This document shows, one piece after another, positions 29,550-39,695 of a stretch of DNA of 64,000 nucleotides. The stretch is from Flavobacteriales bacterium (GTDB taxonomy: Bacteria > Bacteroidota > Bacteroidia > Flavobacteriales_C > GCA-002722245). How positions within the stretch are numbered: position 1 is the first letter of the stretch; every line of letters starts with the position of its first letter. The stretch is from the NCBI GenBank assembly GCA_002722245.1, contig PBLA01000028.1, positions 1 to 64,000 of the forward strand, read 5' to 3'. A program made the position numbers and the translations under genes. The notes under the pieces were generated by a model. The model made no database searches. It was not told where the DNA came from and saw only the letters and a list, made by a program, of their open reading frames with translations.

Positions 29550-31718
29550 TTAAGCTTCCTCTTTCGATTCTTCTTTTTTCTCTTTTCTTTCTGGTTTTGG
29601 CAACAATGCTTTTCTTGAAAGCTTGAATTTCCCAGATCGCTTATCAATTTCAAGAATTTTTATTTCCAATTCTTGTCCTTCTTCCAGCTCATCCTTCACA
29701 TCCTTAATACGCTTATGGGCTATTTCTGAAATGTGTAACAAACCTTCTTTACCAGGTAAGAATTCGATAATTGCTCCAAAATCAAGGATTACTTTAACCT
29801 TTCCTTTGTATGTTTCTCCAGCTTCAGGAACAGTAGTTATTCCTTTAATAGTAGCAACCGCTTTATCAATTCCTTCTTTGTTGTTACCAGCAATAGCAAC
29901 TGAAGCAATCTTATCTGTTTTTTCTTCTAATACGATTGTTGTCTCAGTTTCTTTTTGAAGTTCTTGAATAACTTTTCCTCCAGGACCGATAACAGCACCC
30001 ATAAATTCAGTTGGGATAGTAAACCCAATAATTCTTGGAGCGTGAGCTTTGAAGTCTTCATTTGGTTTTTCAATGGTTTTAGCCATTTCATTTAAGATAT
30101 GTAATCTACCTTCTTTCGCCTGGTACAATGCTTTAACTAACACTTCGTATGAAAGACCATCGATTTTAATATCCATTTGTGTAGCTGTAATACCATCTTT
30201 AGTACCTGTTACTTTGAAATCCATATCTCCCAAGTGGTCCTCGTCTCCCAAGATATCTGAAAGCACAGCGTATTTTCCAGTTTCACTATCGTATATTAAT
30301 CCCATTGCGATTCCTGATACTGGCTTAGAAATTTGGATACCTGCATCCATTAATGCTAAAGTACCCGCACAAACAGAGGCCATTGACGAAGAACCATTAG
30401 ATTCTAAAATATCAGAAATAATTCTAATCGTATATGGAAAATCTTCACCTGATGGAACAACTGGCTTTAAACCTCTCCATGCTAAGTTTCCATGCCCTAT
30501 CTCTCTTCTTGATGTCCCTCTAATTGGACGAGCTTCACCAGTTGAGAATGGAGGGAAGTTATAGTGTAAGTAAAATTGGTCTTCTCTTTGAACAGAAACA
30601 CCATCGGACATTTGAGCATCTAACTTAGTTCCTAATGCTAATGAAGCTAGTGATTGAGTTTCACCTCTTGTAAAGATTGCTGAACCATGCGCTCCTGGTA
30701 AGTAATCAACTTCAGTCCAGATATCTCTGATTTTATCAGTCGCTCTACCATCTAAACGCGAACCTTCGTTTAATACGCAATCTCTAACAGCAGCTTTTTG
30801 AGCTTTTTTAAATCCTGTAGAAATGTGTCCTCCTAACTCTTCTAATTCCTCATCAGAGTATGTCGCTTTTAATTCTTCATACACTTCAGCAAAAGCAGCA
30901 GATCGTTCTTTTTTAGAAGATCCTTTCTTAGCAATATCATATATCTTTTGATAAACAGCTTCTTTAACTGATGCGTAAACCTCTTCATTTGATTCTGGTG
31001 CAGGATATTCTCTTTTAGTTTGGGCTTTCTCAACTTGAGCAGCTAAATCCAATTGAGCCTGACATTGAAGTTTAATTACTTCGTGAGCTGCTTTAATTGC
31101 TTCAATCATATCCTCTTCGGACACTTCACTCATCTCACCTTCAACCATCATAATGTTATCCATAGTTGCAGCGATAACCATATCCATATCAGCCTCAGCT
31201 AATTCTGCTTTATTAGGATTAACAATAAATTCACCATTTACTCTGGCTACTTGTGCTTCAGAAACTGGTCCCATAAAAGGGATATCAGAAACTGCTAGTG
31301 CAGCTGAAGCGGCTAAACCTGCTAGTGATTCTGGAGTTGAAGCTTCTTCATCATATGAGATTAATTGAAGCATAACCTGCGTTTCTAATCTATAATCGTC
31401 TGCAAATAAGGGTCGTAATGCTCTATCAACTAATCTACAGATTAAAATTTCTGTTTCAGTTGGACGAGCTTCTCTTTTAATATACCCTCCTGGAAATTTA
31501 CCAGCAGCCGTCCATTTTTCGCGGTAGTCTACTGATAACGGGAAGAAATCAATCCCATCTCTTAACTCTGTAGATGAAACTACAGTAGCCAGTAACATTG
31601 TTCCTCCTTGTTTTACTACTACAGACCCGTCAGCTTGCTTAGCTAACTTTCCTGTTTCGATGGTAATCGTTTTACCACCTGCCAACTCAATTGTTTGGCT
31701 TTTTGCTTGAATACTCAT
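29550..31718 (-). CDS. pnp: Polyribonucleotide nucleotidyltransferase
   Basis: Two RNase PH domains, KH ([24 protein letters not shown]) and S1 ([28 protein letters not shown]) domains. Confidence 0.97.
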   Translation of the reverse strand: MSIQAKSQTIELAGGKTITIETGKLAKQADGSVVVKQGGTMLLATVVSSTELRDGIDFFPLSVDYREKWTAAGKFPGGYIKREARPTETEILICRLVDRALRPLFADDYRLETQVMLQLISYDEEASTPESLAGLAASAALAVSDIPFMGPVSEAQVARVNGEFIVNPNKAELAEADMDMVIAATMDNIMMVEGEMSEVSEEDMIEAIKAAHEVIKLQCQAQLDLAAQVEKAQTKREYPAPESNEEVYASVKEAVYQKIYDIAKKGSSKKERSAAFAEVYEELKATYSDEELEELGGHISTGFKKAQKAAVRDCVLNEGSRLDGRATDKIRDIWTEVDYLPGAHGSAIFTRGETQSLASLALGTKLDAQMSDGVSVQREDQFYLHYNFPPFSTGEARPIRGTSRREIGHGNLAWRGLKPVVPSGEDFPYTIRIISDILESNGSSSMASVCAGTLALMDAGIQISKPVSGIAMGLIYDSETGKYAVLSDILGDEDHLGDMDFKVTGTKDGITATQMDIKIDGLSYEVLVKALYQAKEGRLHILNEMAKTIEKPNEDFKAHAPRIIGFTIPTEFMGAVIGPGGKVIQELQKETETTIVLEEKTDKIASVAIAGNNKEGIDKAVATIKGITTVPEAGETYKGKVKVILDFGAIIEFLPGKEGLLHISEIAHKRIKDVKDELEEGQELEIKILEIDKRSGKFKLSRKALLPKPERKEKKEESKEEA

Positions 31719-31888
31719 TTATAATCTAATTTATTTGAGCACAAAGATAGGGTTATTTGGGAGATATCGGAAGTTATCAAGAGATATCAGAAGACATCGG
31801 AATACTTTTTTTCAATTTTATATTTCGCTTTAATCCTATATCACCGAAAAAATAGTGACAATCCTCCTGTATATTTCAGACAAACAAA

Positions 31889-31913
31889 AAAGGGCATCCA
31901 ACTGGATACCCTT
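31889..31913 (-). terminator. Terminator-like hairpin downstream of rpsO
   Basis: aaagggcatcc/ggatacccttt with flanking A and T runs. Confidence 0.65.
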
Positions 31914-31934
31914 TTAATGTCTCGTGAATGAGAT

Positions 31935-32210
31935 TTATTTTCTTAATCCTAATTCGTTAATTAACGATCTATATTTTTCAATATCTTTCGCCTTTAAATA
32001 ATCAAGAAGTGAACGTCTTTTTCCTACAGCTTTAATCAACGATCTTTTTGTAACAAAATCTTTTTTGTTGTTTTTAAGATGGTCTGTTAAATGCGTAATC
32101 CTAGCAGTAAATAAGGCGATTTGCCCTTCAGTAGAACCTGTATCTGTTTCTCCTTTACCAAATTTAGCAAAGATTTCTTTTTTCTTATCCGTAGTAACAG
32201 CTAATGACAT
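31935..32210 (-). CDS. rpsO: 30S ribosomal protein S15
   Basis: FGKGETDTGSTEGQIALFTARITHLTDHLKNNKKDFVTKRSLIKAVGKRRSLLDYL. Confidence 0.97.
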   Translation of the reverse strand: MSLAVTTDKKKEIFAKFGKGETDTGSTEGQIALFTARITHLTDHLKNNKKDFVTKRSLIKAVGKRRSLLDYLKAKDIEKYRSLINELGLRK

Positions 32211-32301
32211 AACTATATTTTTTCAAAAAATTGGAGTGCAAAGATAGTTAATCTTTCGAATTAAGCAACCCTTAATCAAATATTTTTTAACCTGAGTTCG
32301 T

Positions 32302-32309
32302 TATATTTG
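32302..32309 (+). promoter_or_regulatory. Putative Bacteroidota -7 promoter element TATATTTG
   Basis: TAnnTTTG consensus 13 nt upstream of ATG 32322; the ORF-track TTG start (32307) lies inside it. Confidence 0.5.
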
Positions 32310-32321
32310 AGGCTATATTCT

Positions 32322-34316
32322 ATGAATTTGAGCTTAACGTTTCTATATCCTTCTATTCTATGGGCACTTCTTTTTGCGGTTATCCCAGTTATACTTCATC
32401 TTTTGAATTTAAGGAAATTCAAAACAGTTTATTTCTCTAATGTTGATTTACTTCAATCAATTAAGGAGGAGACAAATAAAACCCGAAACATTAAAAACTG
32501 GCTTATTTTACTCTTCAGGGTGCTGTTTCTTGTTTTTTTGGTTTTTGCTTTTGCTTTCCCTGTTTGGAAGGAACAAAAGATCAAACAAGAAGAGGTTGTG
32601 AGCCTTTATATTGACAATTCATTAAGTATGGATGCAAATGGCATAGAAGGCAATAAACTAGAAAACGCGAAAGCTTTTGCAGATCAAATTATAAAATCAT
32701 TATCCCCAAACGGAAAGGTTCATCTCATTACGAATGACTTTGACGGCAATCATCAAATTGAACTAAACAAATTCAAAGCGCAAGAAGAAGTTTCAAAAAT
32801 CCAACCCTCTGCCATTAGTCGTTCTTTTGACAATATTCTTGATCGACAATCTCTTTTCTTTCAAAATAAGAATTATCAACCTCAGATTTTCTGGATTTCC
32901 GATTTTCAACAGTTGGCACATAATAAAATGCATAACCCCGATAGTTTTGATATTAACTTAAGTTTACTTCGAAGTGTTACTGCTGCAAACATTTCTATTG
33001 ATAGTGTTTGGTTTGAATCACCAGTTAGAAAAAAAAGAGGAACGGAAGCCTTACAATTTAAAATCACGAATCATGGTGAAGAGCTTATTAAAAACATCAA
33101 GGTATCCTTAAAAATAAACAATAGAATAAACGCGATTTCAATTGATCAGCTTAGTCACGGAACGCACAAAAAAGTATTTGAATACCAAGTCCCTAACGAC
33201 ACCTTAATTGAAGGTGAAATAAGCATCCAAGATGAAAATTTACTTTTTGATAATAAGATGCTTTTTTCTTACATCATTCCAAAACAGCAAAAGGTCTACT
33301 TAATTACCTCTAAGCAAAATAATATAAAAGCTATTGTTCAAAAAGTTTTTGGAGCAGATAGTAGTGTGGTTCTTACAACAAGTAGTCCTGCCAACATTGA
33401 TTTTAATGAACTAAATTACCAAGACCTTATTATTTTAGGTGAATTAAACGAAGTGTCACAAAGTTTAATTGTAGAGCTAGAGAAACTCACCAAATCAGGA
33501 AAGGTAGTAGCCGTTTTCCCTGGAAACAATATAAATATTGACAACTACCAAAATGCCAGTGTTTTTTGGGGGGGCTCTAAGTTTGAAACAAAGGATACAA
33601 GCCGCGTTGAAATTGGAAGTATTCTTAAAGAGCACTCTTTTTTCGCTGGTGTTTTTGAACCAAAAGAGATTCGAGAAAATAAGAAAGAGGCTTTCCCTTC
33701 TCTATCATTACACTATTCGATTGCACCTTCTGAAAGGGCTGAATCTATAATCTTTAAAGAGAATGGCACTCCTTTCCTCGTTGCATCAAACAACTTTTAT
33801 TTGTTTGCAAGTGGGCTGTCAAAAGAGCATTCCAATTTCGCTCAAAAAGCACTGATTGTACCGTTATTGTACCAAATGCTTTTTAAGGCTATCCATACTA
33901 CTCCAATACAATATTTCATTTCCCCAGGCTCTCAAATACATACACCAAATCAAGTGCGTAAATCTGCGTTTCTTCTTTATGGTCAACAGCAGTTTAAGGT
34001 GAGAATACAACATAATCATTGTGCTCTCCCTCCTGAAGCGAACGAAGGACACTATAAACTAATGGTGAATAATGCTGCGGTAAGTGCGTTTTCATTAAAC
34101 CAGACAAGAGAAGAAAGCAAAACAATACAGAATCAAATAAACCTTCTGAATGAGTTAGAGAAATCCCCCCATTTTTCAAGTTTAGAAATTTCAGGTAATC
34201 AAAGTAGCAATTCGAGTTCAATTGCTAATCAAAATGGGTCGCTCTGGTTAAATTGTTTGATTTTTGCGTTAATCTTTCTTTTTTTAGAAATGATTTTTAT
34301 TCGAATTAAATTTTGA
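32322..34316 (+). CDS. BatA-domain/VWA-like membrane protein
   Basis: MNLSLTFLYPSILWALLFAVIPVILHLLNLRKFKTVYFSNVDLLQ (BatA N-terminus), VWA-like YIDNSLSMDANG, C-terminal TM. Start corrected to ATG 32322. Confidence 0.88.
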   Translation: MNLSLTFLYPSILWALLFAVIPVILHLLNLRKFKTVYFSNVDLLQSIKEETNKTRNIKNWLILLFRVLFLVFLVFAFAFPVWKEQKIKQEEVVSLYIDNSLSMDANGIEGNKLENAKAFADQIIKSLSPNGKVHLITNDFDGNHQIELNKFKAQEEVSKIQPSAISRSFDNILDRQSLFFQNKNYQPQIFWISDFQQLAHNKMHNPDSFDINLSLLRSVTAANISIDSVWFESPVRKKRGTEALQFKITNHGEELIKNIKVSLKINNRINAISIDQLSHGTHKKVFEYQVPNDTLIEGEISIQDENLLFDNKMLFSYIIPKQQKVYLITSKQNNIKAIVQKVFGADSSVVLTTSSPANIDFNELNYQDLIILGELNEVSQSLIVELEKLTKSGKVVAVFPGNNINIDNYQNASVFWGGSKFETKDTSRVEIGSILKEHSFFAGVFEPKEIRENKKEAFPSLSLHYSIAPSERAESIIFKENGTPFLVASNNFYLFASGLSKEHSNFAQKALIVPLLYQMLFKAIHTTPIQYFISPGSQIHTPNQVRKSAFLLYGQQQFKVRIQHNHCALPPEANEGHYKLMVNNAAVSAFSLNQTREESKTIQNQINLLNELEKSPHFSSLEISGNQSSNSSSIANQNGSLWLNCLIFALIFLFLEMIFIRIKF

Positions 34317-34371
34317 ATTCTTTTTGCAGAACAAACGTTAAATTGGCTATTTTTACTCAAATCATTTCTCT

Positions 34372-35631
34372 ATGGATGCACTGATCAAATCGGCAAAAAT
34401 CTTTAGTCCAAAATCACCTTTTCACTTGCAAACTAAGGATATTTTAATTCAAAATGGTTCTATTGTTCAAATAGGTGATGATTTGAATGGTGCAGAACAA
34501 ATTATTGAGGGAGATGATCTCTGTGTTTCAGATGGTTGGGTTGATTTATTCAGTGTAATTAGAGAACCTGGAAATGAACATCAAGACGATATTGAATCAC
34601 TTTTGAAAAGTGCAGCGAAAGGAGGATTTACTTCAATTTTAGGGGTTTCAGGGTCTGTTCCTCCAATTGATAATAAAGCGCAGCTTAAGTTTGTACAAAA
34701 CAGCAGCATGAATAACATTGTAAATTTATTGCCCGCTGGTACGATTACCGAAAAACAGAATGGAAAAGAAATCACTGAGATGTATGATATGCACCTCTCT
34801 GGTGCTGTTGCATTTACTGATGGTAAAAAAACATTAAAAAATCCAGAACTGTTAAAAAGAGCGTTGTTGTACACAAAACCATTTGGTGGTAAAATAATTT
34901 GTTATTGTGAAGATGAAACAGTTGCCAACAACGGGATGATTAATGAAGGTGAAATCGCAGTTGGTTTGGGAATGAAAGTGCGTCCTGCATTAGCCGAGGA
35001 ATTAGCGATCACACGTGATTTATATATTGCAGAATATACTGAAACACCGATACACATTACTGGGGTTTCGGCACAAAAAAGTGTTTCCATTATAAAGGAA
35101 GCCAAGGAAAAAGGAATTAAGGTAACTTGTGACGTAAATATTGCTAATTTATATTTTACAGATGAAGCACTGACTTCTTTCGACTCTAATTTTAAACTAC
35201 TCCCTCCTCTCCGATCGGAATCGGACAGACAGGCTTTAATGAAAGGTATTCAAGATGGAACCATTGATGCTGTTTCAAGTGGCCATTCGCCAAAGGATAT
35301 TGAGTCAAAATTTTGTGAATTTGATAATGCGGATTTCGGGGGAATTAGTTTAGAAGCAACTTTTGGCGCGTTGAATAAACTTGCGGATGGTGTTTTTAGT
35401 GATGAGCAAATCATAAATCTTTTAACCACCAAACCAGCAGATATTTTAGGACTGTCTCAAAAAATTGACATTAACAAACCGGCTAACTTAACATTGTTTA
35501 CCCTTTCAGGGGAGGGCACATTTGAGAAAGATCAAATTGAATGTGTGTCAAAAAACTCTCCATTTTTAGGTACCAAGCAAAAAGGATGCGTCATTGGAAT
35601 TATCAACAACAATCAAATTAAATTAAACTGA
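34372..35631 (+). CDS. Dihydroorotase-like amidohydrolase homolog lacking canonical metal ligands (probably non-catalytic)
   Basis: Colinear with class I dihydroorotase (REPGNEHQDDIESLLKSAAKGGFTS, GAVAFTDG, LPPLRSESDRQALMKGIQDGTIDAVSSGHSPK), but HxH, H.ED, HVS, PHHL and TDHAPH motifs are substituted. Confidence 0.85.
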   Translation: MDALIKSAKIFSPKSPFHLQTKDILIQNGSIVQIGDDLNGAEQIIEGDDLCVSDGWVDLFSVIREPGNEHQDDIESLLKSAAKGGFTSILGVSGSVPPIDNKAQLKFVQNSSMNNIVNLLPAGTITEKQNGKEITEMYDMHLSGAVAFTDGKKTLKNPELLKRALLYTKPFGGKIICYCEDETVANNGMINEGEIAVGLGMKVRPALAEELAITRDLYIAEYTETPIHITGVSAQKSVSIIKEAKEKGIKVTCDVNIANLYFTDEALTSFDSNFKLLPPLRSESDRQALMKGIQDGTIDAVSSGHSPKDIESKFCEFDNADFGGISLEATFGALNKLADGVFSDEQIINLLTTKPADILGLSQKIDINKPANLTLFTLSGEGTFEKDQIECVSKNSPFLGTKQKGCVIGIINNNQIKLN

Positions 35632-35645
35632 TACGATCCAACCGC

Positions 35646-36635
35646 ATGGGTTTTATTAAAAATCTATTCATTTTTCCGCATAGAATTAATTCGGTTAGGC
35701 AACAAATAAAAACTCAAAAGGTCTTTATTCATTCTTATTTACACCCTTTCCTTTCTAAATACCACGTTCAAAATGATGGCTCATTAACGGCATACGACTT
35801 TGAAAAAATCACGAATTATTATGGGATTGGATCGCCTGTACTAGCTGGTGAAGGGATTGCTCAACTTTTGAATACGCGTGTTGGGACAAAGGAACGAAAG
35901 TTATTAACCCTTATGGCAGCGATTACAGGGTTATTTGATGATTTTTTTGATCGCTCTTCATTATCATTAGAGCATATAAAAGGGTTAATGCATTTGTCCA
36001 ACGAAACTCCTCCTCAAACGGCTCATGAAAAACTATTTGTTGACTTGGTGCGTGAAATCCTTGATATTTCAAAGGATGAAAAGCGCTTATACGAACATGC
36101 CGAACGCGTTTTTAATGCGCAAGTAATGAGCTTACAACAAAAACAATTTAATTCATCTTGGCGGGATTTATTGGATATTACCTATCAAAAAGGTGGAGAA
36201 TCATTATTATTTTATCGTTGTGCTTTTTCAAAAGAAATCTCTGATCAGGAGCAGGAATGTTTGTTGAAAGTAGGAGGACTAATCCAGGTTTGCAATGACA
36301 TTTTTGATGTAAATAAAGATATTAAAGAAGGGATTAGAACATTTGTTTCTGAATCTTTGGATATTGCTCAATTAAAAATTGAGGTTCAAAAATTATATTC
36401 TGACACTTTTGATTATTGCCGTTTGGCGATTCCGCATGCCAATATGGATGGTTTTCTACAGCAAATGAAAATTATTGTTGCTCAAAGCTTTGTAGCATTG
36501 GACTTCTATTTAAGAACTCAGCATCAAAATGGCCGTTCTTTTACCCCTCAACAATATCCAAGAGAGTCATTGATTTGTGATATGGGCAAGAGAAAGCATT
36601 TACTCAAGGCTTCATATTACTGGATTTTCAATTAA
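35646..36635 (+). CDS. Class I isoprenoid synthase-like protein, paralog C
   Basis: LFDDFFDRSSLSLEHIKGLM first motif, QVCNDIFDVNKDIKEGIRTF second motif, C-terminal RESLICDMGKRK; 329 aa, same architecture as paralogs A and B. Confidence 0.65.
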   Translation: MGFIKNLFIFPHRINSVRQQIKTQKVFIHSYLHPFLSKYHVQNDGSLTAYDFEKITNYYGIGSPVLAGEGIAQLLNTRVGTKERKLLTLMAAITGLFDDFFDRSSLSLEHIKGLMHLSNETPPQTAHEKLFVDLVREILDISKDEKRLYEHAERVFNAQVMSLQQKQFNSSWRDLLDITYQKGGESLLFYRCAFSKEISDQEQECLLKVGGLIQVCNDIFDVNKDIKEGIRTFVSESLDIAQLKIEVQKLYSDTFDYCRLAIPHANMDGFLQQMKIIVAQSFVALDFYLRTQHQNGRSFTPQQYPRESLICDMGKRKHLLKASYYWIFN

Positions 36636-36669
36636 AATTTCTCATTAATTAAGTATGATTGGATACAAA

Positions 36670-36695
36670 AAAAGCAACCATTGGCTGCTTTTTTA
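36670..36695. terminator. Terminator-like hairpin between convergent genes
   Basis: aaaaaagcaaccattggctgctttttt stem-loop. Confidence 0.65.
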
Positions 36696-36697
36696 TA

Positions 36698-38260
36698 TTA
36701 TTCGTACTCCTCCTCGGGCTCACGCTCCCTGAGTATTTTTTTAATCTCAATTTTAAGCCTTCTTTGATAGGTGTCGTAAATGTAATTTAAATAGGATTTA
36801 GTAGATTTCGTGATACAGGTTGTGTATATCTTCAATCGGTGTCGAATACTGTCGTCTAATTTGAGTATTAAAAGTTCAGCTTCATCATAATTTTGACAAT
36901 TATCAGATATAACCTTTGCATGATTTGAAATACATATATCCAATGAGTTACTCGCTTTTTCTCCACGATCTATACATCCTTCATAAATATCTTCTACGTC
37001 CAGAAACAAATCCTCTGTATTGGTAGGAAATAATTCAATAATATCGTCAGGTATAGTATAATTAAGCTCGCGCTGCTTTTCTAATTCATCAAAATAATTT
37101 TGATCTAAAAATTTATCAGGATTGTTAAATACATCGTGCCAATCTAATGGGGCCTCCCATAAACCAAAACGATGGATATTGTTACCTAAATCAATAATGT
37201 TAAACTGCTTTTTTGTAGGAGTTACTCGAGAACCTCTACCAATCATTTGATGATATAAGGTTAATGATCGAGTTGCGCGATTCAACACAATTGTTTCCAC
37301 AGAGGGCTCATCAAAACCTGTGGTGAGTATACCTACCGAAGTTAAAACTGCTCCCGGGGTATTTCTGAACCAGTCTAACGTATAACGCCTTTCTTGATCT
37401 GAAAAAGTAGAATCCAGATGCTTTACGTTTTCAATGCCGTTTTCCTTAAACATGTCGTAAACCATCCAGCTCACTCGAATACCAGGGTTGAATATTAATG
37501 TTTTTTTACCTTGAGCTCGTTCGCGATAAGCTGTTATGAGCTTTTCTTGCATATCAAACCCTCCATACAAGCGTTCTGAAGAACTTACAGTGTAATCGCC
37601 ATTAATCCCAACGCGTAAAGCGCCCAAATTAACATCATAAGTATATGAAGTTGGTTCACAAAGAAAACGACCATCTACTAATTCAGAGATAGAAGAACCA
37701 ATTACCAGCTCATCATAATTCTTATTTAGAGGTAAATTTCGATTACTACTCAAAGGAGTAGCTGTTACCCCCAGCATGTTTACATTTTTGAAATATTGGA
37801 AAATTTTACGAAAGGAGTTATTATGCGCTTCATCAACAATAACCAACCCCACGTTTTCAATAAAATCTTCATCATCCTGCAAACGGTTGTTCAAGGTTTC
37901 CACCATGGCTATAAAACAACCATATTGATCGGGATTCTCAACTGTTTTAACTTCACTACTTACTACAAAGTTTTCTACCCCAATTCCACTTAAACAACTC
38001 GAAGTTTGGTGTAAAAGCTCTATTCTATGGGTTAGAATAAGAACTTTTTTATTGGTCTCTTTGATATACTCTTTTGCTATATGCGAAAAAATAATCGTTT
38101 TACCTCCTCCAGTTGGTAATTGGAAAAGTATATTGTTGTTGTGCGGCCCTTTATTTAGTCGCTCAACAATGCGCTCAATTGAGGTTTTTTGATAAGGATA
38201 AAGCTCCTTAACAATAAAATTATGCTCAACTACCGTTTTTTCTTCACTCATATAGTACAA
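36698..38260 (-). CDS. DEAD/DEAH-box superfamily 2 helicase (SSL2-like)
   Basis: LPTGGGKTIIF (Walker A), DEAH, motif VI QMIGRGSR; likely start MSEEKTVV at 38251. Confidence 0.9.
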   Translation of the reverse strand: MYYMSEEKTVVEHNFIVKELYPYQKTSIERIVERLNKGPHNNNILFQLPTGGGKTIIFSHIAKEYIKETNKKVLILTHRIELLHQTSSCLSGIGVENFVVSSEVKTVENPDQYGCFIAMVETLNNRLQDDEDFIENVGLVIVDEAHNNSFRKIFQYFKNVNMLGVTATPLSSNRNLPLNKNYDELVIGSSISELVDGRFLCEPTSYTYDVNLGALRVGINGDYTVSSSERLYGGFDMQEKLITAYRERAQGKKTLIFNPGIRVSWMVYDMFKENGIENVKHLDSTFSDQERRYTLDWFRNTPGAVLTSVGILTTGFDEPSVETIVLNRATRSLTLYHQMIGRGSRVTPTKKQFNIIDLGNNIHRFGLWEAPLDWHDVFNNPDKFLDQNYFDELEKQRELNYTIPDDIIELFPTNTEDLFLDVEDIYEGCIDRGEKASNSLDICISNHAKVISDNCQNYDEAELLILKLDDSIRHRLKIYTTCITKSTKSYLNYIYDTYQRRLKIEIKKILREREPEEEYE

Positions 38261-38356
38261 AAAATAGGCAACAAAAGTACGCTTAAAGAAAGGTAAAACC
38301 TAGTCTTTGGCGTAGAAATAAGAAGAAAGATCAATTTTCCTTCTTTTGGACCGTGC

Positions 38357-39202
38357 CTAATACGCCTCTAATAAGGCATTTTCAAGATGCGCTTGAAAGT
38401 TTATCGTATAGGTATCACGGAGTCTTTTTCCTTGAAATTCGGTTACACCTTGAACGCCTGACATGACATTGGTCAAAAATATTTCATCAGCAGTTGATAA
38501 ATCCTCTAGGGTAACCTCTGATTCTTCAAAAGAGAGGCCTTTTTGATGAATGGCTTTGATAATTTGCTTTCGCATTACACCATCTAGACATCCTTCGGAA
38601 AGTTTTGGTGTATAAATGGTGTCGTCTTTGACAACAAATACATTAGAAGAAACCGATTCACAAACTCTTCCATGTGTATTCAGTACAATCACATCATCCA
38701 AACCTTGTTCTTTTTTATATTTTCCAGCAAGTACAAAAAGAAGAGCACTTGTTGTTTTTATATTATTGAGCGGTGATATCCCTTTTTGATCACGTGTAAA
38801 AACACCTAATTTAATTCCTTTTGAATTAAATGAATACTCAGGCTTGTCAAATCGAGTGCCCTCAATAAGAAAGCTCAATCGATTTCCCATTGGGGTGTAT
38901 AAACCTGGAGAATCTCTGTACACAATGACGCGAATCCGAGCATTTTTATAGTAATTTTTTACAATAACCTTTTCAACCTCTTTTTTCCAAAACGCTACAT
39001 CTTTTCCTGAAATCTCCATCCCAAGGTATTCTGCGTCTTTGTTTAACCGATTAAAGTGGTCTTCCCAAAACATGAGTTTGCCATTGGCAAGCTTAATGGT
39101 TTCGAAAATACCATCTCCATATTTTAACACGCGGTTTGAGGTATCAAATAACTTATCTCCTTTTCCACATAAAAAACCATCCAAATTGTCAAACTCCATC
39201 AT
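38357..39202 (-). CDS. Aminotransferase class IV (PLP, branched-chain aminotransferase/ADC-lyase-like)
   Basis: KYGDGIFETIKLANGKLMFWEDHFNRL...KTTSALLFVLAGKYKKEQGLDDVIVLNTHGRVCESVSSNVF. Confidence 0.88.
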   Translation of the reverse strand: MMEFDNLDGFLCGKGDKLFDTSNRVLKYGDGIFETIKLANGKLMFWEDHFNRLNKDAEYLGMEISGKDVAFWKKEVEKVIVKNYYKNARIRVIVYRDSPGLYTPMGNRLSFLIEGTRFDKPEYSFNSKGIKLGVFTRDQKGISPLNNIKTTSALLFVLAGKYKKEQGLDDVIVLNTHGRVCESVSSNVFVVKDDTIYTPKLSEGCLDGVMRKQIIKAIHQKGLSFEESEVTLEDLSTADEIFLTNVMSGVQGVTEFQGKRLRDTYTINFQAHLENALLEAY

Positions 39203-39212
39203 AACTTTTCAA

Positions 39213-39695
39213 CTATGCTATTAAATTTATTAAGGAATCACTAATGACATTGACATCAATTTTGATTCCCTTTACTCCTGCTTTCTCCCCACACTCTATA
39301 TCTCTCCATTTATCCCCAATAAAATAGGATGTTTTTGGGTCAATATTGTATTTATACAAACCTCGTTCAATCAAAAGAGAATCCGGTTTTCGACACAAGC
39401 ATTTTTGGATCGCATTGTGATGAGGGCAATAGAAAAACTCTTCAATGTCCACCCCTACTTTATTAAATTCACCTTGAATAAAATTATTCACGGCATGCAC
39501 ATGATCATGGGTATACCTTCCTTTATTAATACCTCCCTGGTTGGTAATGACTATAATTAAATAGCCTTTTTGCTTTACTTTCTGAGCAAACTCCAAAATA
39601 CCGGGAAGAAGGGTAGTTTCTTCTAATAAGTAGGTATAGTCATCAGGATCATGATTAATCACTCCGTCTCTATCCAAAAATATTGCTTTATTCAT
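39213..39695 (-). CDS. HAD-IIIA family phosphatase (GmhB-like)
   Basis: AIFLDRDGVINHDPDDY, VITNQGGINKGRY, zinc-loop CPHH...CLCRKPD, YFIGDKWRDIECGEKAGVKGI. Confidence 0.85.
   Translation of the reverse strand: MNKAIFLDRDGVINHDPDDYTYLLEETTLLPGILEFAQKVKQKGYLIIVITNQGGINKGRYTHDHVHAVNNFIQGEFNKVGVDIEEFFYCPHHNAIQKCLCRKPDSLLIERGLYKYNIDPKTSYFIGDKWRDIECGEKAGVKGIKIDVNVISDSLINLIA

Noticed and set aside
30049-30564. 171-aa plus-strand ORF antisense to pnp
   Set aside because: Fully contained in the highly conserved pnp gene on the other strand; Ser/Ile-rich composition typical of an antisense shadow ORF.
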